In this document: piece after piece, positions 7,560 to 8,229 of the stretch
How positions within the stretch are numbered: the first letter of the stretch is position 1
How the letters are laid out: every line of letters begins with the position of its first letter
Assembly (NCBI GenBank): GCA_947174085.1
Contig: CAMWHN010000085.1
Span: forward strand, 1 to 8,229
Direction: 5' to 3'
DNA: 8,229 bases
Source: an uncultured Ruminococcus sp.
Lineage (GTDB): Bacteria; Bacillota; Clostridia; Oscillospirales; Ruminococcaceae
Translations under genes and position numbers: made by a program
Notes under the pieces: generated by a model
What the model saw: the letters and a program-made list of their open reading frames with translations, nothing else
What the model was told of the DNA's origin: nothing
The model's database searches: none

Positions 7560-7577
7560 TACTCTTGAGTACAGTAT
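7555..7577. promoter_or_regulatory. Operator-like inverted repeat between two facing promoters
   Basis: Left arm ATACT-TACTC (7555-7564), TT centre, right arm GAGTA-c-AGTAT (7567-7577): ten complementary pairs with a single extra base (C7572). It overlaps the -10 box and expected start of the XRE gene and the expected start of the minus-strand array RNA. This position and symmetry suit autoregulation by the adjacent Cro/CI-like protein; binding is inferred. Confidence 0.55.
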
Positions 7578-7578
7578 T

Positions 7579-7607
7579 ATTATAACACGGAAATTTACGT
7601 ATGTCAA
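7579..7607 (-). promoter_or_regulatory. Perfect-consensus promoter driving the CRISPR-like RNA
   Basis: On the minus strand, TTGACA (7607-7602) and TATAAT (7584-7579) are both exact consensus, with a 17-nt spacer and a TG extended -10 (TGT-TATAAT). RNA would start near 7572 and run left through the repeats. Nothing else in that direction before the terminator looks like a gene. Confidence 0.8.
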
Positions 7608-7656
7608 TAGATTTTCAAAAAAATTGTACGAATACACAAAAAATGGGAGTATTATT

Positions 7657-7884
7657 ATGAAAAATTCACAAATTGCGGAAAGAGTTAAAACAAAATGCAA
7701 GGAAAAAGGTTTATCAGTGGCACAACTGCTAAGAGCATGCGGGATTACTAAAAGTTTTATATATGACCTAGAAAAAAGGGACACTTCCCCATCTTGCGAG
7801 AGAATCGCAAAAATTGCTGACCACTTGGGGTGTTCTGTAGACTATCTTTTAGGCAGGACGGACAATCCAGACATAGCACAGTAA
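7657..7884 (+). CDS. Small XRE/Cro-family transcriptional regulator
   Basis: This 75-aa protein is almost entirely one helix-turn-helix domain of the Cro/C1 (XRE) kind. The HTH spans about residues 19-42 (LSVAQLLRACGITKSFIYDLEKR), followed by the usual TSPSCERIAKIADHLGCSVDYLLG packing helices (43-66) and a short tail. Such proteins are DNA-binding repressors common in prophages, integrative elements and toxin-antitoxin or defence modules. The open frame extends to 7531, but the ATG at 7657 is chosen because GGGAG (7645-7649) lies 7 nt before it and the upstream part is promoter DNA. A plus-strand promoter and an operator-like repeat lie upstream, so autoregulation is likely. There is no C-terminal protease or dimerisation domain as in LexA/CI. 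It is convergent with the 72-aa gene. Codon use looks less AT-biased than its neighbours, possibly a sign of transfer. Confidence 0.88.
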   Translation: MKNSQIAERVKTKCKEKGLSVAQLLRACGITKSFIYDLEKRDTSPSCERIAKIADHLGCSVDYLLGRTDNPDIAQ

Positions 7885-7913
7885 AAAAAATGTTCCACGT
7901 GGAACATTTTTTT
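7884..7913. terminator. 30-bp perfect palindrome, bidirectional terminator with parS-like core
   Basis: A7-TGTTCCACGTGGAACA-T7 is perfectly symmetric. As RNA from either strand it forms a TGTTCC/GGAACA stem on an ACGT loop, preceded by A and followed by T runs. It lies between the stop codons of two convergent genes, so it should end both transcripts. The 16-bp core also differs at only one position from the ParB-binding parS consensus of B. subtilis (TGTTNCACGTGAAACA). Confidence 0.82.
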
Positions 7914-7920
7914 ATCTTTG

Positions 7921-8139
7921 TTACTTTAATTTTCCTGTATTTCGCAGATATCGAACAACTGCTTCCTCAATTGCAGGATATATTGGTTCTAAACTTTCTG
8001 GAATTATAATGCCCTGCGTTGATGCACAATATATGAATACAACAGGTTTTCCCTGATATGTCCCGACAACGCCATGAAGGATATCTCCCTTTTCTTCCAC
8101 AGTTTCAGGAATAACGTCAAAATGTAGATCATGATTCAT
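7921..8139 (-). CDS. Hypothetical 72-aa protein
   Basis: I do not recognise a family. The 72-aa product begins MNHDLHFDVIPETVEEKGD, is mildly acidic and has no signal peptide or membrane segment. The middle alternates hydrophobic residues as beta strands would (GVVGTYQGKPVVFIYC), and the end (EPIYPAIEEAVVRYLRNTG) looks like an amphipathic helix, so a small folded alpha/beta cytosolic protein is plausible. It is very likely a real gene: AAAGGAG (8155-8149) lies about 9 nt before the ATG, a good promoter lies at 8176-8204, and a symmetric terminator follows. It is a single-gene unit, convergent with the XRE regulator. The spacer of the neighbouring mini-CRISPR array resembles its promoter, so regulation by that RNA is possible but unproven. 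Confidence 0.75.
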   Translation of the reverse strand: MNHDLHFDVIPETVEEKGDILHGVVGTYQGKPVVFIYCASTQGIIIPESLEPIYPAIEEAVVRYLRNTGKLK

Positions 8140-8175
8140 AATTTTCAGCTCCTTTCTAAACCTTAATACTAACTT

Positions 8176-8204
8176 ATTATAGCATATTATGTATTCTAAA
8201 TCAA
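8176..8204 (-). promoter_or_regulatory. Promoter of the 72-aa protein gene
   Basis: On the minus strand, TTGATT (8204-8199) and TATAAT (8181-8176) have a 17-nt spacer and a TG extended -10 (TGC-TATAAT). RNA would start near 8169, about 30 nt before the ATG at 8139. The stretch 8184-8202, covering most of the -35 and the spacer, matches the CRISPR spacer region 7399-7417 at 17 of 19 positions. Confidence 0.78.
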
Positions 8205-8229
8205 TATAACGAGCAAAATTTTATAATTT

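Larger units (their letters stand above)
7343..7572 (-). ncRNA. Predicted CRISPR-like small RNA, about 230 nt
   Basis: This is a transcription unit inferred from its signals. A consensus promoter at 7579-7607 should start RNA near 7572. The RNA would hold an untranslated leader (7572-7461), the better repeat, the 33-nt spacer, the degenerate repeat and the terminator ending near 7343. No convincing gene lies in it: an open frame crosses the repeats, but it is the usual repeat-translated artefact. Cas6e-type cleavage in the repeat stems would release one crRNA of about 61 nt. Expression and processing are inferred. Confidence 0.6.

Noticed and set aside
7531..7656. Upstream extension of the XRE open frame from a TTG codon
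   Set aside because: The TTG is the -35 box of the promoter, the extension has no HTH-like sequence, and the ATG at 7657 has its own ribosome site.
7365..7784. Minus-strand open frame of 139 codons crossing both repeats
   Set aside because: It runs antisense through the XRE gene, both promoters and both CRISPR repeats, has no ribosome site, and its repeat-derived peptides (FPACAGVI, LPRMGGG) are typical translated-CRISPR artefacts.

Overview
The window is AT-rich DNA with strong AGGAGG-type ribosome binding sites, tightly packed genes and a SpoIID-family gene. This points to a low-GC, probably anaerobic Clostridia-type Firmicute, perhaps Oscillospiraceae/Ruminococcus-like. The taxonomic guess is inference from composition and gene order.

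Positions 1-6126 are one dense block on the minus strand, read right to left. It encodes citrate synthase (gltA), a lipoprotein with FG-GAP/VCBS-like acidic loops, an OmpR-family response regulator, its membrane histidine kinase, a DUF1385/YqhQ membrane protein, and the N-terminal part of PrmC (release-factor glutamine methyltransferase), which is cut off by the window edge. Most junctions overlap or are 12-25 nt apart. A near-consensus promoter (TTGACT-17-TATAAT) lies before gltA, and a second promoter-like site lies just before the response regulator. The block joins central carbon metabolism, sensing and signalling, and a translation-termination pair (yqhQ-prmC) often seen together in Clostridia. 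Diverging from gltA on the plus strand is a secreted or anchored SpoIID/LytB-domain protein (6248-7273).

The right-hand 950 bases differ in character. Positions 7372-7460 hold two 28-nt repeats of the type I-E CRISPR kind, separated by one 33-nt spacer (61-nt period), with no cas genes in the window. On the minus strand this mini-array has a full transcription unit: a perfect TTGACA-17-TATAAT promoter (7579-7607), a leader of about 110 nt, the two repeats, and a hairpin plus T8 terminator (7343-7372) directly against the degenerate distal repeat. The plus-strand promoter of a small XRE/Cro-family regulator (7657-7884) faces the array promoter head-on, and an imperfect inverted repeat (7555-7577) lies between their -10 boxes. 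The spacer's leader-distal half matches the promoter of the next small gene (72-aa protein, 7921-8139) at 17 of 19 positions. A 30-bp perfect palindrome with a parS-like core (7884-7913) lies between the two small convergent genes and looks like a bidirectional terminator.

The most interesting reading is a compact regulatory module: an XRE regulator controlling a crRNA-like small RNA whose guide resembles the promoter of a neighbouring small gene. The repeats, promoters and terminator are visible in the sequence. The regulatory link is inference.
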